64,000 bases of DNA from Microbacterium sp. MM2322 (GTDB lineage Bacteria > Actinomycetota > Actinomycetes > Actinomycetales > Microbacteriaceae). The position numbers and the translations under genes are program-made. Positions within the stretch are counted from its first letter, which is position 1. Every line of letters starts with the position of its first letter. Where the stretch lies: positions 1,736,001 to 1,800,000 of the forward strand of contig NZ_OZ075067.1 in NCBI RefSeq assembly GCF_964186585.1, in the 5' to 3' direction. Positions 1-8,578 of the stretch are shown in pieces. The notes below the pieces were generated by a model, which saw only the letters and a list, made by a program, of their open reading frames with translations, made no database searches and had not been told where the DNA came from.

Positions 1-381
1 CCGCAGCTCGTTCTGATCATCCTGGCGTTCGCGCTCTGGGGCGTCGCCTCGCACGCCTTCGGCGCGGTGCAGGACGTCGTCGCGGACCGCGAGGCGGGGA
101 TCTCGTCCATCGCGACAGCGCGCGGAGCCGCATGGACCGTCCGCTTCTCGCTCGTCGCCTACGCGGCATCCGGGGTGGCAACGCTCGCCACGACGTGGCC
201 GGGACCGCTTGCGGCGATCGTCGTCCTGCCCTACCTCGCGACGGTCTGGCCCTACCGCTCGGTCAGCGACGCGGATGCCGCCACCGCCACCCGCGGCTGG
301 GACCGTTTCCTGTGGCTCAACCAGTTCGCAGGGTTCGTCGTCACGCTGCTCTTGATCTGGTGGGGGCTGTTCCTGTCGTGA
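1..381 (+). CDS. UbiA-family prenyltransferase, C-terminal fragment (lycopene elongase-like)
   Basis: The gene enters from the left edge; 126 residues are visible in frame 1 before TGA. The visible part contains the second Asp-rich prenyl-diphosphate motif of UbiA enzymes (QDVVADREAGISSIAT, about residues 24-39), followed by three hydrophobic helices. The DREAG...SIAT form resembles CrtEb-type lycopene elongases, which add C5 units to lycopene in C50 carotenoid synthesis in the membrane. That substrate is inferred from motif resemblance only, because the first Asp motif and any crt neighbours lie outside the window. A menaquinone-type UbiA is the main alternative. Confidence 0.72.
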   Translation, partial: PQLVLIILAFALWGVASHAFGAVQDVVADREAGISSIATARGAAWTVRFSLVAYAASGVATLATTWPGPLAAIVVLPYLATVWPYRSVSDADAATATRGWDRFLWLNQFAGFVVTLLLIWWGLFLS

Positions 382-398
382 ACGGCCCCCACCAGATC
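354..398. terminator. Bidirectional terminator hairpin between convergent genes
   Basis: A perfect 14-bp inverted repeat (GATCTGGTGGGGGC at 354-367 and its complement at 385-398) with a 17-base loop. The left arm is inside the prenyltransferase coding end and its TGA stop lies in the loop. The convergent UPF0182 gene ends 10 bp to the right, so one hairpin could serve both transcripts. There is no clear U-tract, as is common in high-GC actinobacteria. Confidence 0.6.
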
Positions 399-407
399 AG
401 GTGAAGA

Positions 408-3329
408 TCATTCGCCGTCGAGCTGGATGAGACGGTCGATGATGTTGGTGAGCTTCTCGTCCTGCTCGCCGTAGGTGGCCCAGTCGCCCTTCTGCATGGC
501 AGCGTCGCGCGCCATCATGACCTGACGGGCTTCGGCGAGCAGTCGAGCGGTCTCGTCTCCGGTCCCGGGCGTGCCCGGCGTCCCGCCGCCCGCACCCTCG
601 GTCGCCCCGGGAGTGGGTGTCGCGGAGGGACCCGGGGTGGGGTTGGTTCCCTCATCGCCCGTTGTGGCGCCCGAGTCGCCGTCGAAGAGGACGTCGAGCG
701 CCTCTTGCAGAGTGTCCTCGAAGGCCACCTCCTTGCCGAACGCGACCAGGATCTTGCGCAGCTGCGGGAGCTGCGTTCCGCTCGATGCCTGGACGAAGAC
801 CGGCTGCACATAGAGCAGTCCGCCGCCCACCGGCAGGGTGAGGAGGTTGCCATTGAGGACGTCAGATTGGCCCTGTTGCAGCAGGTTGATCTCGCGGGCG
901 ACCGTGTTGTTCGAGCGGAAGTCGTTCTGCACCTGGCCTGGCCCTGGCACGGACACGTCTGCACCGATCTCCAGCATCCGGAGCTTGCCGTAGTCCGCCG
1001 CCTTCTTGCCGCCTTCCGCACCGGCGTTGGAGTCGACGGCGAGATAGCCGAGGAGCACGTTCCGCTCGGCGTCGCCTTCGGCGGCGGGGATGAACGAGGT
1101 GAACATCGAGAACGCGGGCGACTCCTGCCCCGGCATCTGCATCGTCAGGTAGTACGGCGGCTGCAGGTTCTTGTTCGTCACCGGATCCTGCGGGGTGCGC
1201 CAAGCGTTGTCGCGGCGGATGAAGGACTGTGCGTCGTCGACGTGATAGGTCCCCAGCATCGCTCGCTGCACCTTGAAGAGGTCGGTCGGGTACCGGACAT
1301 GGCTCATCAGATCGCCGGACATCTTGCTGATCGGCTCGAGCGTGGACGGATAGATGTTCTGCCAGGCCTTCAGCATCGGATCCTGGTCGTCCCACGCATA
1401 CAGCTTGACCGAGCCGTCGTAGGCGTCGACGGTCGCCTTGACCGAGTTTCGGATGTAGTTGATGTCGTCGAGCGCCACGCGGGGCTGGGTATTCGTGGTG
1501 TCCGAGATCGCGTCGCGAAGGCTCACGATCGACGAGTACGGGTAGTTGTTGCTCAGCGTGTAGCCGTCGATGATCCACACGACGCGACCGTCCACGACGC
1601 TCGGGTAAGGATCGCTGTCGAGCTCGAGGTAGGGAGCCACCTTCTGCACACGATCACGGGGGTTCCGGTCGTAGAGGATCTGAGACTTGTCGTTGATGCC
1701 ATCCGAGAAGAGGATGTCCGTCGACTGGAACTTGAGGGCGTAGAGCAGCCGGTTGAACGGGTCACCGATATTGGGCCCACCGTTGCCCGTGAACGTCGTC
1801 CGGGTCTGGTCGGCCCCGTCCTCGCCGCGAGGGTAATCGAGCTCCACCGGGTCGCTGTTCTCGGGGGCACCCACGATGGAGTACGGCGGGGAGGACTCGC
1901 CGAAGTAGATCCTCGGCTCGTACTTCTCGTTACTCGTGAGGTCTCCCGACGTCGGGATGCCGCGCTCCAGGAAGACGGGGTTGCCGTCATCCGTGCGCTC
2001 ATTGCCCTTGGCGGCGACGACTCCGTAGCCGTGCGTGTAGACGAGGGTGTTGTTGTACCAGGTCTGCGCGGTGCCCAGCTGCTCCAGGTTCAGCTCGCGC
2101 ACCGAGACAACCGCATCCTGCGTCTTGCCGTCGATCGTGTAACGGTCGACGTCGAGCGGATCGGTGAACCGGTAGTACGAGCGGTACTGCTCGAGCTGAC
2201 GCACGGTCGGCCCGATGATCGCCGGGTCCATGATGCGCAGGGATGCCGTGGTGTCGGCATCGGCGCGGAGCTGACCCTCTTCGGCGGTCGTGACCGCCTC
2301 GTAGTCGGTCTTCTCGAGGCCGTTGATCCCGTAGGCGAACTTCGTCGCAGCGAGGTTCTTCTCGACGTACGGCGCCTCATAGGTCTCGAGGTTGGGGACG
2401 ACCTGGAACTGCGTGACGGCCCACGGGTAGGCGACGCCCACGACGAGCGAGGACACGATGAGGAGCGCGGTACCGATGAGCGGGAATCGCCAACGGCCGA
2501 TGATCGCGGTGACGACGAAGAGCAGGGCGACGATCGCCGCGGCGGCGGCGAGGATGGAGAGCCCAGGAATCACGGCGTTGTCGTCGACGTAGCTCACGCC
2601 GGTGAACCGGTCGCCCTGGGTGGTGAGGGTCTTGAACCGGTCCAGCCACAGGCTGGCCGCCTGAACGGCGAGGTAGAGCGCGGCGACGATGGCGAGCTGG
2701 ATGCGGGCGGCCTTCGAGATGCGCAGTTCCCGCTGCCCCACGCGCACCGACCCGTAGAGGTATGCGACGACGGCCGTCACGAGGAGGCAGATCAGCAGCA
2801 CCGCCGACGCGAAGCCGAGGACGACGCTGTAGAACGGCATCTGGAAGAGGTAGAAGCCGGTGTCGAGACCGAACTGAGGGTCCTTCTGACCGGTGGTGAC
2901 ACCGTTGCCCCAGAGCCACGCAGTCTCCCACTGGGCCGAGGCGGCGAAGCCGGCGAAGAATCCGAAGAAGACGGGGATGCCCCACATCGCCAGACGGCGG
3001 AGAGGTTCGACGACCTCCTGGTAGTGATCGAGCTGCGAGCTCAGCCGCGCATACACCGGGCGGAGCCGATATGCGAGCTGGATGGCGGCGAAGACCGGAG
3101 CGGCCATCGCGACGAACCCGATGACGAACATCACCACGCGGGCCGTCCACTGCGTCACCAGGACGCTGTCGAATCCGAGCTGCCGATACCACTGCCAGTC
3201 GGTGTACAGGCTCGCGAACGCGAAGAACGCGATCACCAGCACAACAAGTACGCCGACCGTGATGGCGATCGTGCGACGGACGGGATTCGGAGGGGTGGAC
3301 GTGGCCGGTCCGGCAGGTGTCGAGGTCAC
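408..3329 (-). CDS. UPF0182 family large membrane protein
   Basis: A 973-residue protein matching the actinobacterial UPF0182 family in length and layout. About seven hydrophobic segments occupy residues 20-320, followed by a large domain, probably outside the membrane, with many Tyr, Asp and Pro residues. The tail (about 885-935) is low-complexity Gly/Thr/Pro. The molecular function of the family is unknown. The GTG start is supported by GAGGGG just upstream and by a TAGGAT hexamer six bases before it. The following gene on this strand's upstream side is the YlbL-like protease, as in M. tuberculosis Rv3193c/Rv3194c (order from memory). Confidence 0.9.
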   Translation of the reverse strand: MTSTPAGPATSTPPNPVRRTIAITVGVLVVLVIAFFAFASLYTDWQWYRQLGFDSVLVTQWTARVVMFVIGFVAMAAPVFAAIQLAYRLRPVYARLSSQLDHYQEVVEPLRRLAMWGIPVFFGFFAGFAASAQWETAWLWGNGVTTGQKDPQFGLDTGFYLFQMPFYSVVLGFASAVLLICLLVTAVVAYLYGSVRVGQRELRISKAARIQLAIVAALYLAVQAASLWLDRFKTLTTQGDRFTGVSYVDDNAVIPGLSILAAAAAIVALLFVVTAIIGRWRFPLIGTALLIVSSLVVGVAYPWAVTQFQVVPNLETYEAPYVEKNLAATKFAYGINGLEKTDYEAVTTAEEGQLRADADTTASLRIMDPAIIGPTVRQLEQYRSYYRFTDPLDVDRYTIDGKTQDAVVSVRELNLEQLGTAQTWYNNTLVYTHGYGVVAAKGNERTDDGNPVFLERGIPTSGDLTSNEKYEPRIYFGESSPPYSIVGAPENSDPVELDYPRGEDGADQTRTTFTGNGGPNIGDPFNRLLYALKFQSTDILFSDGINDKSQILYDRNPRDRVQKVAPYLELDSDPYPSVVDGRVVWIIDGYTLSNNYPYSSIVSLRDAISDTTNTQPRVALDDINYIRNSVKATVDAYDGSVKLYAWDDQDPMLKAWQNIYPSTLEPISKMSGDLMSHVRYPTDLFKVQRAMLGTYHVDDAQSFIRRDNAWRTPQDPVTNKNLQPPYYLTMQMPGQESPAFSMFTSFIPAAEGDAERNVLLGYLAVDSNAGAEGGKKAADYGKLRMLEIGADVSVPGPGQVQNDFRSNNTVAREINLLQQGQSDVLNGNLLTLPVGGGLLYVQPVFVQASSGTQLPQLRKILVAFGKEVAFEDTLQEALDVLFDGDSGATTGDEGTNPTPGPSATPTPGATEGAGGGTPGTPGTGDETARLLAEARQVMMARDAAMQKGDWATYGEQDEKLTNIIDRLIQLDGE

Positions 3330-3335
3330 CCCCTC

Positions 3336-3341
3336 ATCCTA
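3336..3341 (-). promoter_or_regulatory. -10 element (TAGGAT), near-leaderless promoter of the UPF0182 gene
   Basis: On the minus strand TAGGAT lies exactly six bases before the GTG start, so transcription would begin at or next to the start codon. I see no -35 hexamer. Confidence 0.45.
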
Positions 3342-3413
3342 GGCGGGGCCGATTACCGGCTGGCCGCGGCGGGGTGCGCTCTGGGCGGAATCGCAGGCGC
3401 GCGGACCCGGCGC

Positions 3414-4538
3414 TCAGCCAGCCGTGCAGACGGGGAGCTCGTCGACGCCCTTGCCGGTCCGGATCGCCTCGAGCGCGGTGAGCGAGTCGTCGAGGGTCGA
3501 TACCGGGATTACGCGGAGGTCGCCCGGGATGTGGCCGACCACCTCGTCGCAGTTCTTATCGGGCGCCAGGAAGTATGTGGCCCCGGCATCCACCGCTCCG
3601 TAGAGCTTCTGCCGGATGCCGCCGATCGGCCCGATCGTGCCCGTGGCGTCGATCGTGCCGGTGCCGGCTACCTGCTTGCCGCCGTTGAGCTCACCCGGGG
3701 TCAGCGTGTCGATGATGCCGAGTGCGAACATCTGCCCGGCGCTCGGCCCCCCGATGCGGTCGAGCTGGATCTTCACGTCGATCGGGAAGTCGAAATCGCG
3801 TGCGGTCGTGATCCCGATGATCCACACGGGTCCGTCCGTGGACTCGGTGCGCGCCGGGGTGACGCTGACGGTGCGCTCCGCACCGTCGCGACGGACGACC
3901 AACTCGACAGGCTCGCCCTTGCGTTCGTTGATGAGCGAGCGCAGCTGCTCGGTGTCCTGGATCGCCGACCCGCTCGCGGAGACGATCTCGTCTCCGACCT
4001 CGAGGATGCCCTTCGCCGGCGAATCCTCACTGAGCGCGCCGACGCCGACGTGGGCGTCGACGTCGTACCCGAGTTGCGTGAGCGCCGCCGCTGTCGCCTC
4101 CTTCTGGGAGTCGACCATGAGCGCGGCGTTCTCCTCGTTCCGCTGCTCGGTCGTCGTGCCCAGCGGGAAGACGGTGTCGATCGGAAGTACCGCCTCCGAC
4201 GCGTCGAACCACGCCTGAGCCAGCTCGAACCACGACGGGGTTCGCTCTCGGTTGCCGACGACCTGCACCGTGGTGAGGTCGAGAGCACCACTGGTCGGAT
4301 AGGTCTTCGCACCGGCCACAGAGATGAGGGGCACGTCGTCGCCGTCCGCGTTCTCGACCGAGCCGAGCGTGTTGACCACCGGCCCCTGCCGCTGAATGAC
4401 GTAACCGGTCGGAAGGAAGCTCAGGATCAGCAGAGCCACGAGGGCGATCACGAGGGCCCACACACCCGCGGAGAACCGCCGGGAGCGGGGCGATGTGCGC
4501 GGAGTCGCCTGCGCGGACGCGTCGTCGAAAAGGGACAC
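3414..4538 (-). CDS. YlbL-type PDZ/Lon-like membrane serine protease
   Basis: A 374-residue protein with one N-terminal membrane helix (about 26-45), a middle region, a PDZ domain (about 165-230) and a C-terminal Lon-type S16 protease domain (about 240-350). The Ser-Lys dyad is visible: Ser266 in GGPSAG and Lys311 in GGIRQK. No ATPase domain is present, which separates it from true Lon. The likely site of action is the extracytoplasmic face of the membrane. The GTG start has AGGAAGG upstream. It is transcribed divergently from the DUF2342 gene, the order seen at Rv3194c/Rv3195. The substrate is unknown. Confidence 0.88.
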   Translation of the reverse strand: MSLFDDASAQATPRTSPRSRRFSAGVWALVIALVALLILSFLPTGYVIQRQGPVVNTLGSVENADGDDVPLISVAGAKTYPTSGALDLTTVQVVGNRERTPSWFELAQAWFDASEAVLPIDTVFPLGTTTEQRNEENAALMVDSQKEATAAALTQLGYDVDAHVGVGALSEDSPAKGILEVGDEIVSASGSAIQDTEQLRSLINERKGEPVELVVRRDGAERTVSVTPARTESTDGPVWIIGITTARDFDFPIDVKIQLDRIGGPSAGQMFALGIIDTLTPGELNGGKQVAGTGTIDATGTIGPIGGIRQKLYGAVDAGATYFLAPDKNCDEVVGHIPGDLRVIPVSTLDDSLTALEAIRTGKGVDELPVCTAG

Positions 4539-4664
4539 GAGGGTCCTTCCTCCGGCGCTCGTTCGCGACCGGCGTACACGGGACGTCTCCCGCTCGGGCC
4601 GGGCGGAGAAAACCTGCGACTAGCGTAGTTCGAGACGTCTCCCCCCTGCTGAAAGGCGCCTGAC

Positions 4665-6077
4665 ATGACCGACCCCTCGGACGACGATCTGCCCGGCGAC
4701 GACGATTTCGCAGAGATGCTCCGACGGATGCTCGGTGGCCAGGGCGGGATTGATCCCGAACAGCTCCAGCAACTGTCGGCCATGGGCATCGACCCCGCGA
4801 TGATGCAGAACATCATGCGGCAGATGCAAGCCGCCATGGCAGGCGATGACGGCGACGACGGTCTCGACTGGTCCGCCGCCAAGACGCAGGCGCTGCACAT
4901 CGCCAACCGCGACGGTCTCGGCATCACGACGGGCGCTCGAACGGAGTTCGACCAGGCGTTCGCTCTCGCATCGCTCTGGCTGAGCGAAGTCACCGCGATC
5001 GCGGAGCTCGCGCAGCCGCCGCAGCCGATCACCCGCGGCCAGTGGGTCGAAGCAACCCTGCCGGTGTGGCAGGAACTCGCCGAGCCCGTGGCGACCTCCA
5101 TCAGCGATGCGCTCATGGCCGCGCTGGAATCGCAGACACCCGAAGAGATGCGCTCCGCGATCCAGGGCGCGGGCAGGCTCATGCGCCGTGTGGGCGGCGC
5201 TCTGTTCGCCGGACAGCTGGGCGCCGTGATCGGGCGCCTGTCGCTCGAGGTCGTGAGCGGCGGCGATGTCGGCATCCCGCTCATGCCGACGGGGGAAGCC
5301 GCGATCCTGCCGCAAAACTTCGCCGACTTCGGCCGTGACCTCGAGATCGAAGAAGACCAGCTCGCCCTGGTGCTCGCGACCCGCGAGCTCGCTCACGCGC
5401 GGTTATTCCGACACGCGAAGTGGCTGCGGCTCCACGTCATCTCGCAGGTGACCGACTTCGCCCGGGGCGTCCACGTCGACACCGATGCGCTCGAAGACCT
5501 CGCGTCGCGGTTCGACCCCTCCGCCCCCGAAGAACTGAAGGCGGCGCTCGAGAGCGGGGCACTTCTCCCCCAGCGTTCCGAGGCACAGGTCGCCGCCTTG
5601 ACCCGGCTCGAGAACCTCCTCGCAACGATCGAGGGCTGGGTCGATGTGGTGACCGCCGATGCGACGGCCCGCGTCCCCTCCGCCGACCGGATCGCGGAAG
5701 CCGTCCGTCGCCGGCGCGCCGTCGGCGGGCCCGGAGAGCAGGCCATGGCCTCTCTCGTGGGGCTCGAACTGCGTCCGCGCCGGCTCCGCGAAGCCGCAGC
5801 GATGTGGCGCGCGGTGACGGATGCCGTGGGTCCGACGGTCCGCGACCGGCTGTGGGACTACCCCGACCTCATCCCGACGGCCGAGGACATCGACGATCCG
5901 GCTGCCCTCGTCGCTCGTCTCCAAGCGAGCGAGCGGGGCGAAGAGCCCGAGCGCGACGCGTTCGACGACGCCCTGGCGGCTCTCCTCGATGAGGAGGCCG
6001 CCTCGGACGGGACGTCCGACGCGGACGCACCGGCGAGCGACGGCGAGGACGGGCCCGAGGGTCCACGCCCCGTCTGA
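4665..6077 (+). CDS. DUF2342 / 'zinc-dependent metalloprotease' family protein
   Basis: A 470-residue, mostly helical soluble protein of the actinobacterial family called zinc-dependent metalloprotease or F420-biosynthesis-associated protein. The N-terminus (1-70) is acidic with MQ-rich stretches, and the C-terminus (about 440-470) is acidic and disordered. At the position where the family is credited with a metal-binding helix the sequence is RELAH (Glu241, His244), so the first His of HExxH is Arg here; protease activity is therefore doubtful. AAAGG lies about eight bases before the ATG, and a TAGCGT hexamer near 4621 could be its -10. It is syntenic with Rv3195. Confidence 0.85.
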   Translation: MTDPSDDDLPGDDDFAEMLRRMLGGQGGIDPEQLQQLSAMGIDPAMMQNIMRQMQAAMAGDDGDDGLDWSAAKTQALHIANRDGLGITTGARTEFDQAFALASLWLSEVTAIAELAQPPQPITRGQWVEATLPVWQELAEPVATSISDALMAALESQTPEEMRSAIQGAGRLMRRVGGALFAGQLGAVIGRLSLEVVSGGDVGIPLMPTGEAAILPQNFADFGRDLEIEEDQLALVLATRELAHARLFRHAKWLRLHVISQVTDFARGVHVDTDALEDLASRFDPSAPEELKAALESGALLPQRSEAQVAALTRLENLLATIEGWVDVVTADATARVPSADRIAEAVRRRRAVGGPGEQAMASLVGLELRPRRLREAAAMWRAVTDAVGPTVRDRLWDYPDLIPTAEDIDDPAALVARLQASERGEEPERDAFDDALAALLDEEAASDGTSDADAPASDGEDGPEGPRPV

Positions 6078-6174
6078 ATCGGAGACTCCTCCACAGGCAC
6101 CGGCCACCGCTGCGGGACGGCGCCGGCTGTGGAGAGGTGGCGAGCGGACGCAGCATCCCGGTGAGAATCACGGC

Positions 6175-7017
6175 ATGCTGCGTCTCGCCCCCTCCCATCC
6201 GCCGCTGTGGCGGACCCCGACGAGCGTTCAGCTCGGAATCGACGACGATCGTCCGCTGACCGGCCTGCAGCCGTGGCAGGAACGCTTGCTGGATGCCCTG
6301 GTCAGTGGCATTCCGGACGCTCACCTCGCACCCCTCGCGCGGGAGCTCGGCGCCACCGAGGAGGAGGCGAACGGCTTCCTGCGCCGGATCGCGGGCGCGC
6401 TCGTCGCGGATGCTGCGCCTCCTCCGCCCGTTCGGGTCGAGCTCCCGTCGGACCTCAGCCAGGAGGACGAGAACACACTCCTCTCGGGGATGCGGGCCGC
6501 CGGGCTCCACGTCGTCGACACCGCCCGCTGGGCGTTGCCGCCCGCATCCGTCCCGATCATCCTCGTGGCGTCACGCCTGGTGGATCCGCACCGTGCCGCA
6601 CGGCTGACCGCCGACGACGTCCCCCACCTGCCGATCGAGCTGTCGGGCGACCGGGTCGTGGCGGGACCCCTCGTCATGCCCGGGGAGACCCCGTGCATCG
6701 CGTGCGTTCACGCCGAGAGGCGAGACCGCGATCCCGACTGGCCGCTGGTGGCGGCGCAGCTCCTGGCGCGGCCCGCGGTCTCCACCGACCCGCTCCTGCT
6801 GGTGGAGGCAGCGACGCTCGCCGCACGGATGCTGCGCACGAGCGACGTCGGACGCTCTGTCGTCCTCAGCGCCGCGGACGGGCAGCGCGAGGACCGCGAG
6901 CATCGCCCTCACGCAGCGTGCTTCTGCCGATCTCCTGAAGGAATCTGGAGCGCTGACGCTCCCGGTTCCCGGAGCGCTGAGCCCACGACAGTGACAGCGT
7001 TCGCGCGGCCCGCGTGA
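6175..7017 (+). CDS. Orphan TOMM cyclodehydratase-like protein with Cys4 zinc motif
   Basis: A 280-residue protein. Residues about 8-80 look like the winged-helix leader-binding (RRE-like) part of azole-RiPP cyclodehydratases. The rest resembles a degenerate E1/ThiF-like fold, with a cysteine pair at Cys174/Cys177 (CIAC) and another at Cys249/Cys251 (CFC) that could hold zinc. No YcaO partner or precursor peptide is nearby, and the gene sits where Rv3196 sits in M. tuberculosis, so a RiPP role is unlikely and its function is unknown. The ATG was chosen because GAGAAT lies six bases upstream. The last 152 bp overlap the convergent helicase gene. Confidence 0.7.
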   Translation: MLRLAPSHPPLWRTPTSVQLGIDDDRPLTGLQPWQERLLDALVSGIPDAHLAPLARELGATEEEANGFLRRIAGALVADAAPPPPVRVELPSDLSQEDENTLLSGMRAAGLHVVDTARWALPPASVPIILVASRLVDPHRAARLTADDVPHLPIELSGDRVVAGPLVMPGETPCIACVHAERRDRDPDWPLVAAQLLARPAVSTDPLLLVEAATLAARMLRTSDVGRSVVLSAADGQREDREHRPHAACFCRSPEGIWSADAPGSRSAEPTTVTAFARPA

Positions 7018-8578
7018 CGCCGACGTACGCAAGGCGACGTTCCTCGTCGATCTGCTCGAACGTCGTCGCGTAGGAGATCGGCAGCAGTCCTTCGCTGAGT
7101 CCCATCAGATGCACGTGCGCCCATTCCAGACCCTTGGCCGCGTGGAGTGTCGCAAGGGTCACGGTGCGCCGGGCCGGCTCGTGCTGTGCTTTGGCGCGGG
7201 TCGTCAACTCGTCGGTGAAGGCACGGAGTGTGGTGCCCTCGGGGGCTTCCTCAGCGAGGCGGAGGACGGCAGCCCGCGCCTCCCACGCATCACGCAGCGC
7301 ACCGCCGGCGGGAGGCGCCTCCTCCGTGAGTCCCAGCGAACGCAGGATGTCCCGCACCGTCGCGATGAACGACCCCGACAGCGGCGCAACGGCGGCCCCA
7401 CGGAGCGCGAGCAGCGCCTGACGCACCTCGGGAAGATCCCAGAACCGTTTGCCTCCCAAGACCGTGGCCGGGATGCCGCGGGCCGAGAGAGCCGCGAGGA
7501 GCGGCGCGGACTGCGCATTCAGCCGGTAGAGCACGGCGATGTCGTGCGGATCGGCACCGTCCTTGAGCTGCGCCGCTATTCGAGCGGCCACACCGTCCGC
7601 CTCGGCTCCGTCGTCCTCGTAGGACGTGACCTCGGGGGCGGGGCCTGCGGGAGTCGGCGTCACGAGCTGGAGCGCCCCCGGACGCCCCCGCATGAGCTCG
7701 TTCGCGACGGCGAGGACCGCGGCATCCGATCGGTAATTGCGCTCCAGGCGGACGACGGTCACATCATCGTCGCGGTCGGCGAATTCCAGAAGGTAGCGCG
7801 GGTCGGCTCCGGCGAAGGAGTAGATCGTCTGGCTCGCGTCGCCCACGACGCACAGATCACGGCGGTCGCCGAGCCAGAGTTCGAGAAGCCGATGTTGGAC
7901 GGGCGAGACATCCTGATATTCATCGACCGTGAAGTGGCGATACTGCTCGTGCACCGCGGCGGCAACGCGCGGCTCGGACTCGATCATCCCGGCGCAGGCG
8001 AGAAGCACGTCTTCGAAGTCGAGCTGCCGGCGCTCATCCTTCAGCTTCTCGTAGGCGCGCTGCAGACCCACCAGGGGATCGATCGACAGGCCGGGGAGGC
8101 CGGTCGGACGCACCTGCGCGTACTCCTCGATCGACCGCATCGTCACCTTGCGCCATTCGATCTGCGACGCGACGTCGCGGAGCGTGGACGCATCCAACCG
8201 CAGACCGATCCCGTCGGCCGCGTGGGAGAGGAGCCTCACCTTGCTGTCGACGATCGCGGGCGCCGTGTCGCGGGCGACCTGCGGCCAGAAGAAGTTGAGC
8301 TGGGCGAGGGCGGCCGCATGGAACGTGCGTGCGGCGACCCCCTCGACGCCGAGGGCACGGAGCCTGCCGCGGAGTTCGCCCGCGGCCTTCGTCGTGAAGG
8401 TGACGGCCATGACGCGCTGCGGCGAGTAGGCGCCGGTGTCGACACCGTGGGCGATCCGGTGAGTGATGACGCGGGTCTTGCCGGTTCCCGCTCCCGCGAG
8501 CACGCACACGTGCCCGCGGAGCGTGCTCGCCGCCTCGCGTTGGCGGTCGTCGAGATCGGCGAGCGGGTCCGTGCTCAC
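6866..8578 (-). CDS. uvrD2: UvrD2-like superfamily 1 DNA helicase (short form)
   Basis: A 570-residue 3'-5' SF1A helicase. Walker A is AGAGTGKT (Lys34), motif II is VDEYQD, motif III is VVGDASQTIYSFAGADP, and motif VI includes YVGVTRAA. In mycobacteria UvrD2 is an essential DNA helicase of about 700 residues ending in an HRDC domain and a tetracysteine module. This protein stops soon after motif VI and has neither. The GTG at 8578 overlaps the nudC stop by four bases, so the two are translationally coupled; a TTG at 8590 is a less likely start. Confidence 0.88.
   Translation of the reverse strand: MSTDPLADLDDRQREAASTLRGHVCVLAGAGTGKTRVITHRIAHGVDTGAYSPQRVMAVTFTTKAAGELRGRLRALGVEGVAARTFHAAALAQLNFFWPQVARDTAPAIVDSKVRLLSHAADGIGLRLDASTLRDVASQIEWRKVTMRSIEEYAQVRPTGLPGLSIDPLVGLQRAYEKLKDERRQLDFEDVLLACAGMIESEPRVAAAVHEQYRHFTVDEYQDVSPVQHRLLELWLGDRRDLCVVGDASQTIYSFAGADPRYLLEFADRDDDVTVVRLERNYRSDAAVLAVANELMRGRPGALQLVTPTPAGPAPEVTSYEDDGAEADGVAARIAAQLKDGADPHDIAVLYRLNAQSAPLLAALSARGIPATVLGGKRFWDLPEVRQALLALRGAAVAPLSGSFIATVRDILRSLGLTEEAPPAGGALRDAWEARAAVLRLAEEAPEGTTLRAFTDELTTRAKAQHEPARRTVTLATLHAAKGLEWAHVHLMGLSEGLLPISYATTFEQIDEERRLAYVGVTRAARTLSLSWAQRSGNRERQRSRFLQEIGRSTLREGDARGPRAARPRR

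Noticed and set aside
705..4628. A 1307-codon open frame on the plus strand
   Set aside because: It runs antisense to UPF0182 and the YlbL protease, is Arg/Asp/Val-rich and has no domain. Such frames are a by-product of high GC at third codon positions.
6175..7017. A RiPP biosynthetic gene cluster
   Set aside because: Only one cyclodehydratase-like gene is present, without precursor, YcaO, dehydrogenase or exporter, and it sits in a conserved housekeeping block.
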